Origin: Poecilobothrus nobilitatus
Lineage: Eukaryota > Arthropoda > Insecta > Diptera > Dolichopodidae
Length of the DNA: 64,000 bases
Reading direction: 5' to 3'
Assembly (NCBI GenBank): GCA_947095535.1
Contig: OX352772.1
Location: forward strand, 228,852,051-228,916,050
The notes below the pieces were generated by a model. It was not told where the DNA came from, searched no databases, and saw nothing but the letters and a program-made list of their open reading frames with translations. This document shows, piece after piece, positions 1-10,459 of this stretch (positions within the stretch are counted from its first letter, which is position 1; the number at the start of each line of letters is the position of its first letter). The translations under genes were made by a program, and so were the position numbers.

Positions 1-207
1 AACATTTTTAATTATATCTTTTTTATTGTAGTGTCATTTTTGCTTATTGTAATATTCGCTTTAATAATAAAAATTAAATTCTTTTATAATAAAATAAAAA
101 TTGCTAAAATAATAACTTCGTCGGAGCCTCAGTCTAAGAGGGGTGGAGTTATATATTCAGATAAAATAGATCAAGATTCCAAACCTTCAACAATTACTTT
201 TATGTAA
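1..207 (+). pseudogene. env: Errantivirus env, C-terminal end (partial)
   Basis: The reading frame is open from the first base and stops with TAA at 205-207. It encodes a strongly hydrophobic segment of roughly 22 residues (about residues 5-26), then a basic stretch and a polar cytoplasmic tail. That membrane-anchor-plus-tail layout is what the C-terminus of an insect errantivirus envelope protein looks like, and two other errantivirus env genes lie in this window. The rest of the gene lies left of the window. The assignment rests on composition and context and not on a diagnostic motif; another single-pass membrane protein is possible. Confidence 0.45.
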
Positions 208-1547
208 TTGTTTTCACTTTTCTTTAAATAATTTTACATATGGTTAACACATTTTTTTTTCTTCTTTTTAATTTAACCCTAATAAATAATAACAACCTTG
301 ATTCTATATCTAATTTTGCTGATAAGCATAATTCTTTCTTTATACCTACTATATGAAAACATATAGTAAGAATTTTTGTTAACATTGAATACGATTTGTT
401 TTGTAATATGAACCAACAAAAATATATAAAAAAGTAAAAACGCTTAAAACGTTTTTACTTTATTCCATAACAATTATGACCTACTCTAATAATAATTGCA
501 CACATGTTCTTTTGAGCGATTTGTTATTGTTACAAGGCCAAAAAATGACATAGATTTAATTTTTTAAAGATAAGAAAAAAGAAAGTATTATAATTGTAAG
601 TAAAAATGTCAAAATGCATTTTTACCATAAGAAAAGTAAATTGTAAGTTAGATATAAAAAGATGTAAAAAACGAATATGTAGGTAGTTCCAAAAGTGAAT
701 TCAAAAAAAAGGAATAGGAATAAGAGTTCCATTCTAAATAAATATTATTTTTAATAATAAAACAAGAGTTTTTTTTTCTTTAATTTTTTTTTATATTGAA
801 AACAAAATTGCTAATGCCATTGCCTTGAGGGATTTGGGATTTTAAGCTTTAGTAGTATTGCTCATATTGAATAATATTTTATACAATATTTTGAATAAAA
901 CTGAATTAGTTTAGAGAAAATATATTCTTTATATACCATAATAAGTTATCAATTATAAATAACAATATTAAGTTTTTAATATTTTTGAAACTTATTAGCA
1001 CCATAAAACGACATACATCCCAAAAAAAAAAAAAAAATTGTATTAAAAATTGATTCAAGATAACTTAGAAAACATAGACCATTTAATTAATATAACACAT
1101 ATTAAATTTTTAACATTTTTGAGGAATGTTGGCACCATAAAACCACATACATCCCCAAAAAAAAATTTAAAAACATGTGTTAAAAATTGAATCAAGATAA
1201 GTTAGAAATCATAAACCATTTAATTAATATAATAAATGTTTAAAGTACTTTTAAGCTCTTGAAATTAGTATAATCAAAATTCATGACACAGAACATAAAA
1301 CCGCAAACATTTTTATTTAGAATGACTTAGAAATTTTTAACTTTTGTCTTGATTTCTGTTAAAAAATTTGTGTTATCACATCGAGTCCCATAAAAATACT
1401 ATTATATAATTATAATGATAATAAAAAATTGAAGAAAAAAAAAAAATCATTTAAAAATTTTCAAATAAATAGCAGCTAACATTTCTTAAGATCTTATTCT
1501 TTTCTGAACAGTTCAATTAAACATAGTAAATAAAAAAAAATATAAAA
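208..1547. other. AT-rich non-coding stretch
   Basis: No coding region is recognised. If the env end at 1-207 belongs to an LTR element, its 3' LTR should begin here, but I could not identify a polypurine tract or LTR ends with confidence. The only structured part is a short tandem duplication near 965-1230, listed separately. Confidence 0.5.
965..1235. repeat. Two-copy tandem duplication, about 132-bp period
   Basis: The phrase 'gcaccataaaacgacatacatccc' style segment near 1000 recurs near 1132 with a few changes, together with the following A-run, 'aaaaattgattcaagataa' and 'accatttaattaatataa'. A third, weaker echo occurs near 1295. This is a degenerate local duplication in non-coding DNA. 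Confidence 0.7.
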
Positions 1548-1977
1548 ATGGAGCAACCAAGAGCAAAAAAGATTAAAATGAGTGCAGAAGAAGATGATAT
1601 CTTAAACAATTTTATGATCGATATCGATCAAGAAACGAGGAAGGATGAGCAAAATATTCTTAAGGAATTTTTGTATAATATCAACAAGAGAAGCAAGTTT
1701 ATTTCGATGTCAGAATTGCAGGAAAAGCAGAAATATGAGATTTTGCAGTTACAGGAGACGACTTCGAAATTCGCAAAAACTAAGAAGGTTCAAGTCAGTA
1801 GTACACACAAATAATTTTTGTACCTATTTAACCAAATATTATACTTTAAAGCATAGTCAACAAATAGTGGAAATATTAAACCGAAAAATATCAAATAATG
1901 ATATTAAATATTTTTTCGAAATAATCGAAAAAAAAGAAAAATTTTTTGTCATCAACTTTAAATGTGAAAATTTATAA
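1548..1977 (+). pseudogene. Small hypothetical protein, frameshifted (Maverick A left part)
   Basis: An ATG at 1548 opens 88 codons of a charged, probably coiled-coil protein rich in Glu, Lys and Gln. The frame ends at 1814, but an overlapping frame continues without a stop to 1977 and encodes a plausible continuation (a 'FFEIIEKKEKFFV' strand-like segment). A single frameshift near 1810 therefore probably splits one protein of about 140 residues. I do not recognise the family. Its position just outside the Maverick A capsid genes suggests it is one of that element's accessory genes, but this is inferred from location only. Confidence 0.4.
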
Positions 1978-2571
1978 AAAGTAAAAAAAAATAAAGATAT
2001 AATAAAAATTATACAACTCATTTTTTTAATTTTTAATTTCTAAAATTTCCAGATTTTTCCAATCTAAATAAAATCAGTTCTACACCGTACATGACTTAAA
2101 ATTTTTTAAATAAAATTCTTTTTAGATTCATACTACATCTGTAAAGTTTATCTTGTTGATAAATTGTATAGCTATTTGAATAAACGAAAAATAAAAAATT
2201 TAATTAAAAAATTTTTCTTTTTTATATTTTTATTGAATAACAAAATAAAAAGTCAAATTTATTATTTTAACAGATTTTTATGATAATCTACAACAACTTC
2301 CATTGCTATTAGCTTTGTGTTGTTTTTGATATTTTACGCTAGTTGCTGATGATGAATGTATACATGATATTGTGCAAGATGCTGATGTCTTAGATTTACT
2401 TGGACTCCTATATTCTTGATGTTGAGCCATTTTTGTTTTTTCTTGTTCTTTATTATCCATAATGATTGTAAAAACCAAACTTTTTATCGGAGTGTGATGA
2501 ACTTGGTGACCCAATGATTTTCAAAAGAAACAAATATTTTGACTGATACGGTTTAAATACTTTTAAAATGT
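1978..2571. other. AT-rich spacer, no supported gene
   Basis: A and T runs dominate. A 78-codon minus-strand frame at 2278-2514 has a low-complexity Ser/Lys/Gln composition and no recognisable domain, so it is not called. Nothing else is seen. Confidence 0.4.
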
Positions 2572-3016
2572 TTAAGTCAGCTTTTTTATTAATGATTTTA
2601 AAATGTAAACATTTTGAAGAGCGCAGAATCCAAAATGATTAAATAGACATTTTTTATACTGATTTTCATAGCGCTTTTTTAATATTTTTAAACTTGTTGA
2701 TACTTGTTCATCTAAGTTTATAACATTATTTCGCTTGAAAAACTTTGAATAATTTTTTGTTTTTCATCCCCTTTAACGTAAACTATAGTTTGATAATCTA
2801 TATATGATTTTAAAAAATTGATTACATTACAGAAATGAGATGATTCATTGTTCCAAGCAAATCCATGATGATTTTTTGTTAACCATTTATTTATTATTTT
2901 TGTATTATTATTTATAATATGATATCCATAAGGAGCTTTTATAATAAAATGCTGAATTTCACAGTTTGATGATAAGCATGCAATTGAATATCAATATCAA
3001 TTACAATGTATTTCAT
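2572..3016 (-). pseudogene. Maverick-linked exonuclease-like protein (remnant)
   Basis: Read on the minus strand, an ATG at 3016 starts a D-x-D-containing strand, then the frame changes at least twice. Successive frames give 'IQHFIIKAPYGYH', a 'WLTKNHHGF..W' segment, 'IVYVKGDEKQK' and finally a Leu/Lys-rich piece with Cys-x-His spacing ('KCLFNHFGFCALQNV'). This order resembles a protein commonly seen beside capsid genes in insect mobile elements and thought to have a nuclease-like fold; I recall the family only loosely, so the function is tentative. It lies downstream of the capsid-protein remnant in the same orientation. It is clearly non-functional as it stands. Confidence 0.35.
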
Positions 3017-3051
3017 ATTAAATTTATAAATATGTAATTAGAATTGATCAT

Positions 3052-4259
3052 TTAAATAATTTTGTTAACTTCTCCAGTTAACGGTTTAAATTCCACTAAA
3101 CGATCATGTAAAATAAGACAATAAGCTGTAGTATTGTCTGGAATTTTTTTTAAAGTCTTTAATTCAATTTTGACATCAACTGGATCCATTTTAAAATTAT
3201 CATCTTGATAACGAGTATCAATTATGAAGATTGGAGAATCATCTTTAAAGTTGTCTCATGAAACTAAAGGTTCTGATATTGAGTTATTATAATAGAAGCT
3301 TCTAAAATTCGAATATGCTTCATATGCTAATGCATAACGATCTTTACCAAAATTTAAATTCATATCTTCATATGGATATAATTTAGAATTTAAATATAGT
3401 TTTATATTTTCAATATCACAAAATTAAATTTTGTTGGATCTTCCTCAAGTTCATTTTGTTTATCAGTTTGTAAAGCAAAAATAATAAACCGAGGTTTTTC
3501 AAGTTGTGAAGCTGTTTTAACATTCCAAATATGATGTGTAGTTCCTGCTGGTAATGTAGGATACTCATGTAATTCCCAATTTCTAAAAGGAATTTTCATA
3601 ACCGAACCATTTTCAATACTTTTGTATAAATTTAATTTAAGATTATCAGCTAAGTTAATATGTTGAACCTTCCAATATATTTTTGTAATAAGAATTTTCG
3701 GTTTTTCAATAGCAACATTAGTAGCATTACATAATAATGAATTATTATTTAATCGAGAGCGAGTTAATATCAGTTCATGTTTTGCATTTGGAATAATATT
3801 TTTATAATCTTCTGCAAATCCTAATAATCTTTTTTAGGGTATACAAAAATTGAAATAAAGTCCTTTCATTTTAATTGATTCATTAGCTGACCAACTTCCA
3901 TTATATAAAGCGGTACTTTCATTTTGATTGAGTGAAATATAGTTTTTTAATGTTGAAGTTATACCAACATTACGATTATGATCAATTTCTTTACCATTAA
4001 GTTCATAACGAATTTCATCAAATAGAAATGGTATAGCATTATTAACTAGTTTACTATTTGTAACAGCTGATCCATCATGTTTTGATGCATATCCTTCTAT
4101 ATAAATTAGACTTGTTGAAGGTAATATATTTAAATTCTGATTTTGTATTTGTATTTTAATGATATCACTTAATCCAAATGAACTTGTGTATGATGAATAT
4201 GAATGCCATTGAGCGCTAGTTATAGTTTCATTAAAAACAGAATCATTAAAAAGCTCCAT
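3052..4259 (-). pseudogene. Maverick/Polinton major capsid protein-like gene, disrupted
   Basis: The N-terminal part (ATG at 4259) is open for 141 codons, with beta-rich segments and the phrases 'SLIYIEGYASK' and 'FLFDEIRYELNGKEID'. I associate these with the capsid-like protein of insect Maverick-related elements, expected to be a double jelly roll of roughly 430 residues. The gene has an in-frame TAA at about 3834, a frameshift near 3415-3420 and an in-frame TGA at 3256-3258, yet homology-like coding continues to a final stop at 3052. The total length matches a complete gene of about 400 codons. Neighbours are a smaller capsid-type gene (4438-5095) and a protease (5590-5890) in the same orientation, which supports a virion-structure module. 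The specific fold is from memory of the family and not shown here. Confidence 0.6.
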
Positions 4260-4437
4260 TTTAATTTGCTTTTAGTAAATACCCAAGTGTTTTTAGATAT
4301 TCTTTGTTCTCAAATGATAATCGTTTTTTATATTCTAAATGTTGGTAGCCCCTCCTACTCCTTTGAATAACTTTGATTGATTAAACTGTTGTTTCTTACT
4401 CTGTGAAGGTATATAGAATAGATGAGATTGATTTTGA

Positions 4438-5095
4438 TTAAATGTTAGCATTTTGAGGCTTTAAATGCAATCTAATTGTTATTGTTTCTCCACGAAAATT
4501 AACTAAATTACCGTTCTGGTCAAGCAGTTTTATAGTAATAGAACTTATCTGATTAACGGTTACTGGTAAATAAATTACATTATTAGGAACTTCAATTATT
4601 TTATATCCAGGACTAACGTTAATAGAGAATTCATGTAAAATGTGAGCTTCTGCTCCATTAATATAAGTTCTGGAAATAATATTACATTCCACTGTTATTA
4701 TGTTTATTTTATTAATATCAACAAATAGATCTGAAGAATGCCATTTGTTTGGCAATAATCTTTTTCTGCTAAAACCTAATAACCTACCAATAGTATCTTC
4801 TCTTTCGAAATCAATTTCGTTATCAGCAAAAATTTCACATTTTAATGTATTATTATTAGGTCTTATAATTAACTTCTCATTGTCTGTTTTAACAATATTA
4901 AATTTTTTTCTGAGAAATGCTTCAATATGTTCAATTTAATATGAACCTGTGGGAAGAATGATGGATTTATTATCAATAATAAATCTATTATTTTCCTCAT
5001 CTATATTCGGTATTGAATTATATGTTTGAAAATCTACTAAACCACATTTATATTCTTCTTTAGGTCTATAGGAGGAAAATAATTAGTATGGAACA
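4438..5095 (-). pseudogene. Minor capsid (penton-like) protein of Maverick A, disrupted
   Basis: The minus-strand frame is open from 4755 to 4438 and, in the same frame across one TAA near 4937, from about 5095. The protein would be near 210 residues. Visible phrases are 'FQTYNSIPNI' near the start, 'DTIGRLLGFSRK' in the middle and the ending 'LVNFRGETITIRLHL'. This beta-rich small protein recurs next to the large capsid protein in insect Maverick-related elements and is a candidate single-jelly-roll (penton) protein. The start codon is not identifiable because the frame is closed upstream of about 5095. One internal stop makes it a pseudogene unless read through. Confidence 0.5.
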
Positions 5096-5343
5096 GTTTC
5101 CGTTTAAAGTTAATGTTATTGACATGTCTTCAATTGAAATAATGAGATGTTTCGTAAATCTATTCCGCTTTTATAGATTTTCAAGGGTAATACATCATCA
5201 TCATCATCATAAATGTATACCTATATAATATTTCTAATTCTAATTTTCTTTAAATTTCTTGTATCAAAATTATTAATGTAGGTTAGTTTTAATACAGCTA
5301 GACTAATAATAAAAAAAATTATTTTTGTTTAATTATGTTTTAT

Positions 5344-5559
5344 TTACTGATAATTTTGCTTTATTTTTTTCTTTATTCCTAGGTGGTTTAAAACTGGTTT
5401 GGAAACTCTTTTATTGTGAGAACCGCTAAAATGTGAAATATGCTTCCATCCATTCCCTTCTGATTCTAATGGTCCATTATACAATTTGCAACTTTTCAAA
5501 ACGAACCTATTCAGTTTATCGGGTCTCCAAATTACCCGCCAATTCTCCTCTAAATTCAT
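5344..5559 (-). CDS. Hypothetical small protein of Maverick A
   Basis: An intact 71-codon frame encodes a basic protein with several Trp residues in the N-terminal third ('WRVIWRPDKL') and a basic C-terminus. It has no signal peptide or membrane segment. It lies between the penton-like and protease remnants in the same orientation, so it may be a small structural or maturation protein, or the remains of a longer gene. I do not recognise it. Confidence 0.35.
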   Translation of the reverse strand: MNLEENWRVIWRPDKLNRFVLKSCKLYNGPLESEGNGWKHISHFSGSHNKRVSKPVLNHLGIKKKIKQNYQ

Positions 5560-5589
5560 ATTTTCCCTGAACTCGTCTGCTTCTTGCTA

Positions 5590-5890
5590 AAACCTACAAT
5601 AATTTTGTAAAAAGGAAAATTTTGCTAAAGTTTGAGTAGCGTGTAAAAAAAAAAAAACAATATGAAATAAAAATTCTAAACATAAATGACCACAATTATA
5701 TGTATTAAAGTTTTGATATTTATTATAATTATATACAAGCTTATCACATAAATATTTAATTACTTCTAATGGTGGACGTAAATTCCCGAAACTATCAAAT
5801 TCCTGCATTTTTAAAATAAGCTACCCAATGTGTTCCATTTCCAATAGAGTTATCTAAATTTATTATACCACATTCAAATTTCCAAGGCTT
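5590..5890 (-). pseudogene. Adenain-like cysteine protease of Maverick A, frameshifted and 5'-truncated
   Basis: On the minus strand the sequence runs 'FECGIINLD', 'GNGTHWVAY', then after a frameshift near 5805 'FDSFGNLRPP' and finally 'YNCGHLCLEF'. The order His (in THW), Asp (in FDSFG) and Cys (in NCGH) is the catalytic layout of the adenovirus-type/Ulp1-like maturation protease, which cleaves capsid precursors in Polintons and related viruses. The N-terminal portion is missing, since the plus-strand gene begins at 5893. The homopolymer at 5647-5657 marks where the C-terminal frame decays. The motif set makes the identity fairly secure; activity is excluded by the frameshift. Confidence 0.7.
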
Positions 5891-5892
5891 TT

Positions 5893-6758
5893 TTGCAGGT
5901 AAATTGTCGAGAAGAAGCAGTTACTCCAATTATAAAACCATTGAAAGAATTAACGAATGTTGTTAAACAACAACAACAATTTTCAGGTGACTTTATCAAA
6001 CCTGAAATTAAATCGCCTGATGATGATGATGATAACACTAGATCAATGACGTCATTCATGCAGGAAACTAAAACACCTAGCAACAAAAGTAATTCTTACA
6101 GTAAATTTAAAACTTCAACACCGAATACTATAAAATTTAAAACACACTCTATAATTGATAATTTCAGTGATGAATCATCAATTTCACAATTTTCTGTTTT
6201 AACAAGTCAGAACTTGATAGGTTATATGGCCTCTATTTTGATGTTTCATTAAGTGTTCGAAAACTTGGGAATGCTAATTTCAAAATAGATGAAATTAGTA
6301 AAAATATATTGGTTGATAATGAAGTTTTCAAGGAACTAATGAAAAAAAAACCTATAAACTATACTGAAAGTGATTTAAGTACATACCATCAAATACTTAA
6401 CAAAACAAATGCACATAGAAGAAATTATAATCATTTAGAATAAATAAAAGGGAATAAAGGTTTTAAATATAAGAATATATAAAGACAATATTATGAACAT
6501 GATTACAATACTAGGTGTAAAAAATCTGGTTCAAGTTATTCAAAAAACAATTTTAACTTTTTACTTAAATTTTTTTCACCAAGAACTCAATTAAATTTTA
6601 CAAATCAATCAAATCAATATATTTATTGGGATGATCCTAACGAGTTAGTTGATAGATTAAGGCTTTTAATTGCATCAGAAACAGCTGGTAACAATAATCA
6701 TAACAATGAAATTGTATCTATAATTGAAGAATTGAGAGAAGCAAATATAATTCAATAA
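5893..6758 (+). pseudogene. Conserved Maverick-associated protein (disrupted)
   Basis: An ATG at 5893 opens a 119-codon acidic, Ser/Thr/Lys-rich region with a run of five Asp (about residues 43-47) and a Gln run. After a frameshift near 6225 the protein continues in another frame to TAA at 6756-6758. That part holds 'LSVRKLGNANFKID', 'YHQILNKTNAHRRNY', two in-frame stops near 6440 and 6480, and the ending 'WDDPNELVDRLRLLIA...EELREANIIQ'. The Tyr-x-x-Ile-Leu...Thr-Asn-Ala-x-Arg region and this C-terminal helix are features I associate with a recurrent insect Maverick protein of unknown function. It is transcribed divergently from the protease. Confidence 0.5.
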
Positions 6759-6790
6759 CATTTTACATTAGCAATCAGTAAAAATCAGAA

Positions 6791-7285
6791 TGCCGCTAGA
6801 TAAGTTTGGACGTAGTATGATTTCATCTACTTCTAGAAAATTACATACTGAAGGTCCTCCCGGTATAGGTTTCAAATTAACTTCCGAAGGAAATTATGAT
6901 TTAAATAACAAAATTTTATCAAATGTTCAATAACCAGTTAACGGAAATGATGCAGCAACGCAAACGTTTGTGAATAACCAAATTTTCTTTCACAAAGAAT
7001 TAATAAAAAACTACATAGGAGAATGTTCGAACAGACAGAGACAGCAATGTCTATAGAACTTAAATTAGCAGAAGAAACATTAAGAATTTTAGAAGAAAAA
7101 TGCAAGATAGTTTAGAGAATATCCACATCAAATTTTCTGCTATGTTAAATGAAAAATTTTCGAAAATTAATGATTTTATTGAATTTCAAGTTAAAAAACC
7201 AATTGGATTTATTAATGCAAGACTAAAAAACGCTGAATCTAAAGCGCAATCAGCATTAGATTTAATTAATAATTCAAAGAATTAA
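6791..7285 (+). pseudogene. Tail-fibre-like coiled-coil protein of Maverick A, disrupted
   Basis: The ATG at 6791 starts 'MPLDKFGRSM'. A strand-turn region follows with 'GNYDLNNKILSNV', then an in-frame stop, then 'NGNDAATQTFVNNQI'. The 'NV..PV...DAAT..FV' pattern resembles the short repeat that precedes coiled coils in phage tail fibres. After frameshifts near 7020 and 7095, the remainder (7100-7285) is a heptad-rich helix of about 60 residues ending at TAA 7285. The layout suggests a trimeric fibre or surface protein. The reading is by pattern, not by a proven homologue, and three disruptions make it non-functional. Confidence 0.45.
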
Positions 7286-7311
7286 TTGTGGTTAGTTTTC
7301 ATTTAACTTCC

Positions 7312-7605
7312 AAAATGGATATACATCAAATCGGATATTCTTTAAACAAATTTTTAAACAAGTATGAGGATATTTTACTAGAAGAGCATTATGAAGAATT
7401 AAAAAGACATTTCAAATTTTTGAAATTATTTCAAAATTCTATTAAAATTGAAACAAAAGAATATGGATATCATTGGGATATACGTCCATATTCACTAGAG
7501 CACACCACAAGTCTACCTGATACTTGTCCTTGCTTTTTTGCAGAAACTTATATGTTAAAATGTACAAAATTGATGGAATTATATAGAAGAATAGAAAAAA
7601 AATAA
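7312..7605 (+). CDS. Hypothetical protein upstream of the Maverick A integrase
   Basis: The frame is open from 7288; the Met at 7312 is the more plausible start. It encodes about 97 residues: an alpha-helical, charged N-terminal part, then a 'SLPDTCPCFF..TYMLKC' segment with four cysteines. It is intact. A 91-residue ORF in the equivalent place before the Maverick B integrase (14834-15109) also combines a helical N-terminus with a Cys/His-containing second half. The two may be divergent versions of one gene. The cysteine spacing could bind zinc, but this is speculative. Confidence 0.4.
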   Translation, partial: KMDIHQIGYSLNKFLNKYEDILLEEHYEELKRHFKFLKLFQNSIKIETKEYGYHWDIRPYSLEHTTSLPDTCPCFFAETYMLKCTKLMELYRRIEKK

Positions 7606-7695
7606 AAAAATTTCTAATATTGTTATATTATATATATGTAAATAAATAAAGAATATATTTTGATTTATTGAAAATTTATTTTCGTTTTATTTAAA

Positions 7696-8609
7696 ATGAG
7701 TAAAAGAGAGGTTGTAGATGAATTGCATAAGCCAGCTCGGAGGAATTTTAAACGATGTAGAGTTATAATTAAGGGATTTGATGATCTGTGGCAAGCTGAT
7801 TTAGTAGAAATGGGGTCATATTCTAAAGAGAATTAAGGTTTTAAATTTTTATTAACTGTGATTGATAATTTCTCCAAATATGCATGGGCGATCCCTATAA
7901 AAAGAAAAACTTCAGAGAATGTTTCACAAGCAATACAAAATATTTTTGAAACTTCTAAAAGACAACCACAAAATTTACAAACCGATGACGGGAAAGAATT
8001 TTTTAATAAAATATTCAAAAAATTGATGGATAAATATCAAATAAATCATTATTCAACATTTAGCACATTAAAAGCATCTATTGTAGAACGTTTTAATCGA
8101 ACTTTGAAAGAAAAGATGTGGAAAGAGTTCAGTTTTAATGGTAATTACAAATGGATTAAGTTAATTAGAAAACTTATTGAGCTATATAATAACACTAAAC
8201 ATCGAACAATTAAGAAACGTCCATCAGATGTTAATAAACATAATGCCAATAATTTACTTAAAACTGTATAGAATCATATAAAAATATCTCCGCCGGGCAA
8301 AATTGCTGATTCAGTTCGAAATAGGAAAAATAAAAATGTTTTTGAGAAAGGTTATACTCCAAATTGGACAATGGAAGTATTTGAAATAAGAAAAGTTCAA
8401 ATCACTAACCCTGTCACATATTTACTGGAAGATTATCAAGGTCAACCCATACAAGGGGGTTCTATGAATATGAATTGTTAAAAACTGAAAAAAAACATGT
8501 GTTTTTGATTGAAAAAATTGTTAAAACTAGAGATAATAAAATTTTTGTTAAATGGTTAGGATTTTCTTCTAATCATAATTCATGGATAAATAAAAAGCAT
8601 TTATTATAA
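7696..8609 (+). pseudogene. Maverick/Polinton integrase with C-terminal chromodomain
   Basis: The ATG at 7696 leads into 'HKPARRNFKR' and the first catalytic Asp in 'WQADLVEM'. An in-frame TAA lies at 7834-7836. The core continues with 'LLTVIDNFSKYAWAIP', the second Asp region 'LQTDDGKEFF' and the Glu in 'ASIVERFNRTLKEKM', giving the retroviral-type D,D35E set. After a TAG at 8269-8271 the frame resumes with 'YTPNWTMEVFEI', shifts frame near 8458, and ends in a chromodomain-like stretch ('VKWLGFSSNHNSWI') with TAA at 8607-8609. Such integrases insert Mavericks into host chromatin. All catalytic residues remain visible, but two stops and a frameshift inactivate the gene. Confidence 0.8.
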
Positions 8610-8611
8610 AA

Positions 8612-8642
<31 letters not shown>

Positions 8643-8692
8643 GCAATTATTTTAATATATTGTTTTATTTTGATAAATTAAGAAATTTCCAT

Positions 8693-9304
8693 TTAATATG
8701 ATATTTTTTGTTTTATGGATCGCAAATCAAGTATAGTGTAGCCTGATTTATAATCTGCATCTATAATAGGAACGGCTTCCACCTCTCCATTACTTAAAAT
8801 TCTATCTGCTAATATTTCACGATATTCTAAACATTTAATTGCGAGAGCCTTTTGTTTAAAATTGCTATCATATTCACATCTTATATGGATATCTTTATTA
8901 TTATCATATTCCAATTGAAAATGTCTGTAAAATATATGTTTGCTATTTATAATTCTACCAATATTACGTAATTTTAAAATTAATTCCTGCCTAAAAGCCT
9001 CAATAGCTTCATCTATAGAAACATATTGAGGTACTGAATCAGCTTTATCTCTAAGTAATTGCTCATCTACTCCCAAAGTAGTTATTGATGCTACTGTTGT
9101 TGTTGTTGCTTTGTTTAATTCTGGTGAAATTACATGTTTTAATAGCTGGACTGATAAATTTACTTTCACGGTCTCATTATTTGGAAGTAGTATATTAAAG
9201 TAAGTGCTTCCAAACGCTGATTCATCTAATCTAATATTAGAAATTAGAGCGGAATTTGCTTGAATAGTTAACAAACAGAATATGAACAATAAAGATGTTT
9301 TCAT
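8693..9304 (-). CDS. Intact 203-residue secreted hypothetical protein
   Basis: The frame is uninterrupted and starts with a classic signal peptide: Lys then a Leu/Phe/Ile-rich core ('LLFIFCLLTI') and a small-residue end near residue 19. The mature part is mixed alpha/beta, with a Thr run around residues 67-71, few cysteines (about three) and no second membrane segment. It lies tail-to-tail with the integrase, about 84 bp away, and points toward it. It is notable for being intact beside genes full of stops. The family is not recognised. It may be a Maverick accessory secreted or virion-surface protein. Confidence 0.55.
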   Translation of the reverse strand: MKTSLLFIFCLLTIQANSALISNIRLDESAFGSTYFNILLPNNETVKVNLSVQLLKHVISPELNKATTTTVASITTLGVDEQLLRDKADSVPQYVSIDEAIEAFRQELILKLRNIGRIINSKHIFYRHFQLEYDNNKDIHIRCEYDSNFKQKALAIKCLEYREILADRILSNGEVEAVPIIDADYKSGYTILDLRSIKQKISY

Positions 9305-9489
9305 AGTTAATCAAAAAGAAGTATGATGTATCTTCTTTAAAGGTTAACGCAGTAATGTTTTGTTAGAAATTAAAAATATATAATCCATACTTTGTATTTT
9401 TCAGGAATTTTTTTATTATGTACAAACTTTACTCGACTTATAATAGAGCAAACGTACATAAAGAGCAGCAAAAATCTATCTCTTCCATC

Positions 9490-10113
9490 TCAATAAGCTT
9501 CCATATAATCTAAATATTCCTCTTTTAAAGTTTCAAGTAATCTTCTAAAATTAGTTAGCACGTCACCAATTTTTGACTTATTATTTTTTTCATTATACAG
9601 AGAATATATTGATGCTATAAATATAATTCCATCGTCAATTCGTTTCCTTATCATCTTCTTTTTCAGTTCATTTTGATTTTCTTCATAATTTACTTTAATT
9701 GACAATGATTCAATAGTTTGCATAATTCCTTTTTTCTTATCGTTTGAAAGTACATTTGAAATATTCTTCTCAATCATTTCCCAATCATCTTCTTCAGCAA
9801 ATGGGCAATCAGTATGAAAATGATTAGGTATTTGCTTTTTTTTATTTCTTGAATCTCTTATTTTACCAATAATGGTAATATCACCACCATATACTTCGAT
9901 TTTTAAATGTTGCCAATCCAAAGGAGATAAATCAAATTTGTTAGTTAATGAGTCACCATTTCTAATTTTAAATAAACAAATTTTTTCCCCACCCTCTGGA
10001 GTTATATAAACCACCAAAAAATCATGAAATATTTTCCAATGAATTATTTTAATTATTTGAAGCCCACTTCCGACCACAAATACAATATTTTTAACCATGT
10101 AGAATGTTCTCAT
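9490..10113 (-). CDS. Intact 207-residue hypothetical protein (Maverick A)
   Basis: The frame is uninterrupted. The first 110 residues are beta-rich, including 'DFLVVYITPEGGEKICLF' and 'LKIEVYGGDITIIGKI'. The last 90 are helical and highly charged (Lys/Glu/Asn). There is no signal peptide; the N-terminus has a hydrophobic patch ('IVFVVGSG'). It runs in the same direction as the 203-residue secreted ORF, about 185 bp away, and may belong to the same element. I do not recognise the family and assign no function. Confidence 0.5.
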   Translation of the reverse strand: MRTFYMVKNIVFVVGSGLQIIKIIHWKIFHDFLVVYITPEGGEKICLFKIRNGDSLTNKFDLSPLDWQHLKIEVYGGDITIIGKIRDSRNKKKQIPNHFHTDCPFAEEDDWEMIEKNISNVLSNDKKKGIMQTIESLSIKVNYEENQNELKKKMIRKRIDDGIIFIASIYSLYNEKNNKSKIGDVLTNFRRLLETLKEEYLDYMEAY

Positions 10114-10257
10114 CCCAAAACATTATGATACTTCTACTTAATAATCTAGTCGGTTTATGACATTTTTCATATTAAGATTAACCTTTTATACAATTTTGAG
10201 TATAAAATTAAAAAAACACTGCAATTTTGGGTGTAGATAAGCGTTAAAAATAAAAAA

Positions 10258-10373
10258 AATCTTCACTGAGTAAAAGAGCATAGAACTAGGATCGAGCCTA
10301 AACACAATATCATAATTATAAACTTACCTAATAGGCTTTATCTACGCCTTAGCACTCTTACCCACTGAAGATT
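10258..10373. repeat. Interrupted inverted repeat (two interleaved hairpin arms)
   Basis: The segment at 10258-10278 (AATCTTCACTGAGTAAAAGAG) is nearly complementary to 10355-10373 (CTCTTACCCACTGAAGATT). A second pair, 'TGTAGATAA' near 10232 and 'TTTATCTAC' near 10337, interleaves with it. The arrangement lies between two divergent small ORFs and could be a regulatory or terminal structure; no function is known. Confidence 0.55.
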
Positions 10374-10459
10374 TAATTCATTGTTGTTATTTTTATATTT
10401 TATTTCTTTTGTTTAACATTATTTTGTTTAATAAATTTTTCTTTAGTTTTATTTATAAA

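Noticed and set aside
2278..2514. 78-codon minus-strand frame
   Set aside because: Low-complexity composition and no family resemblance; could be real but cannot be supported.
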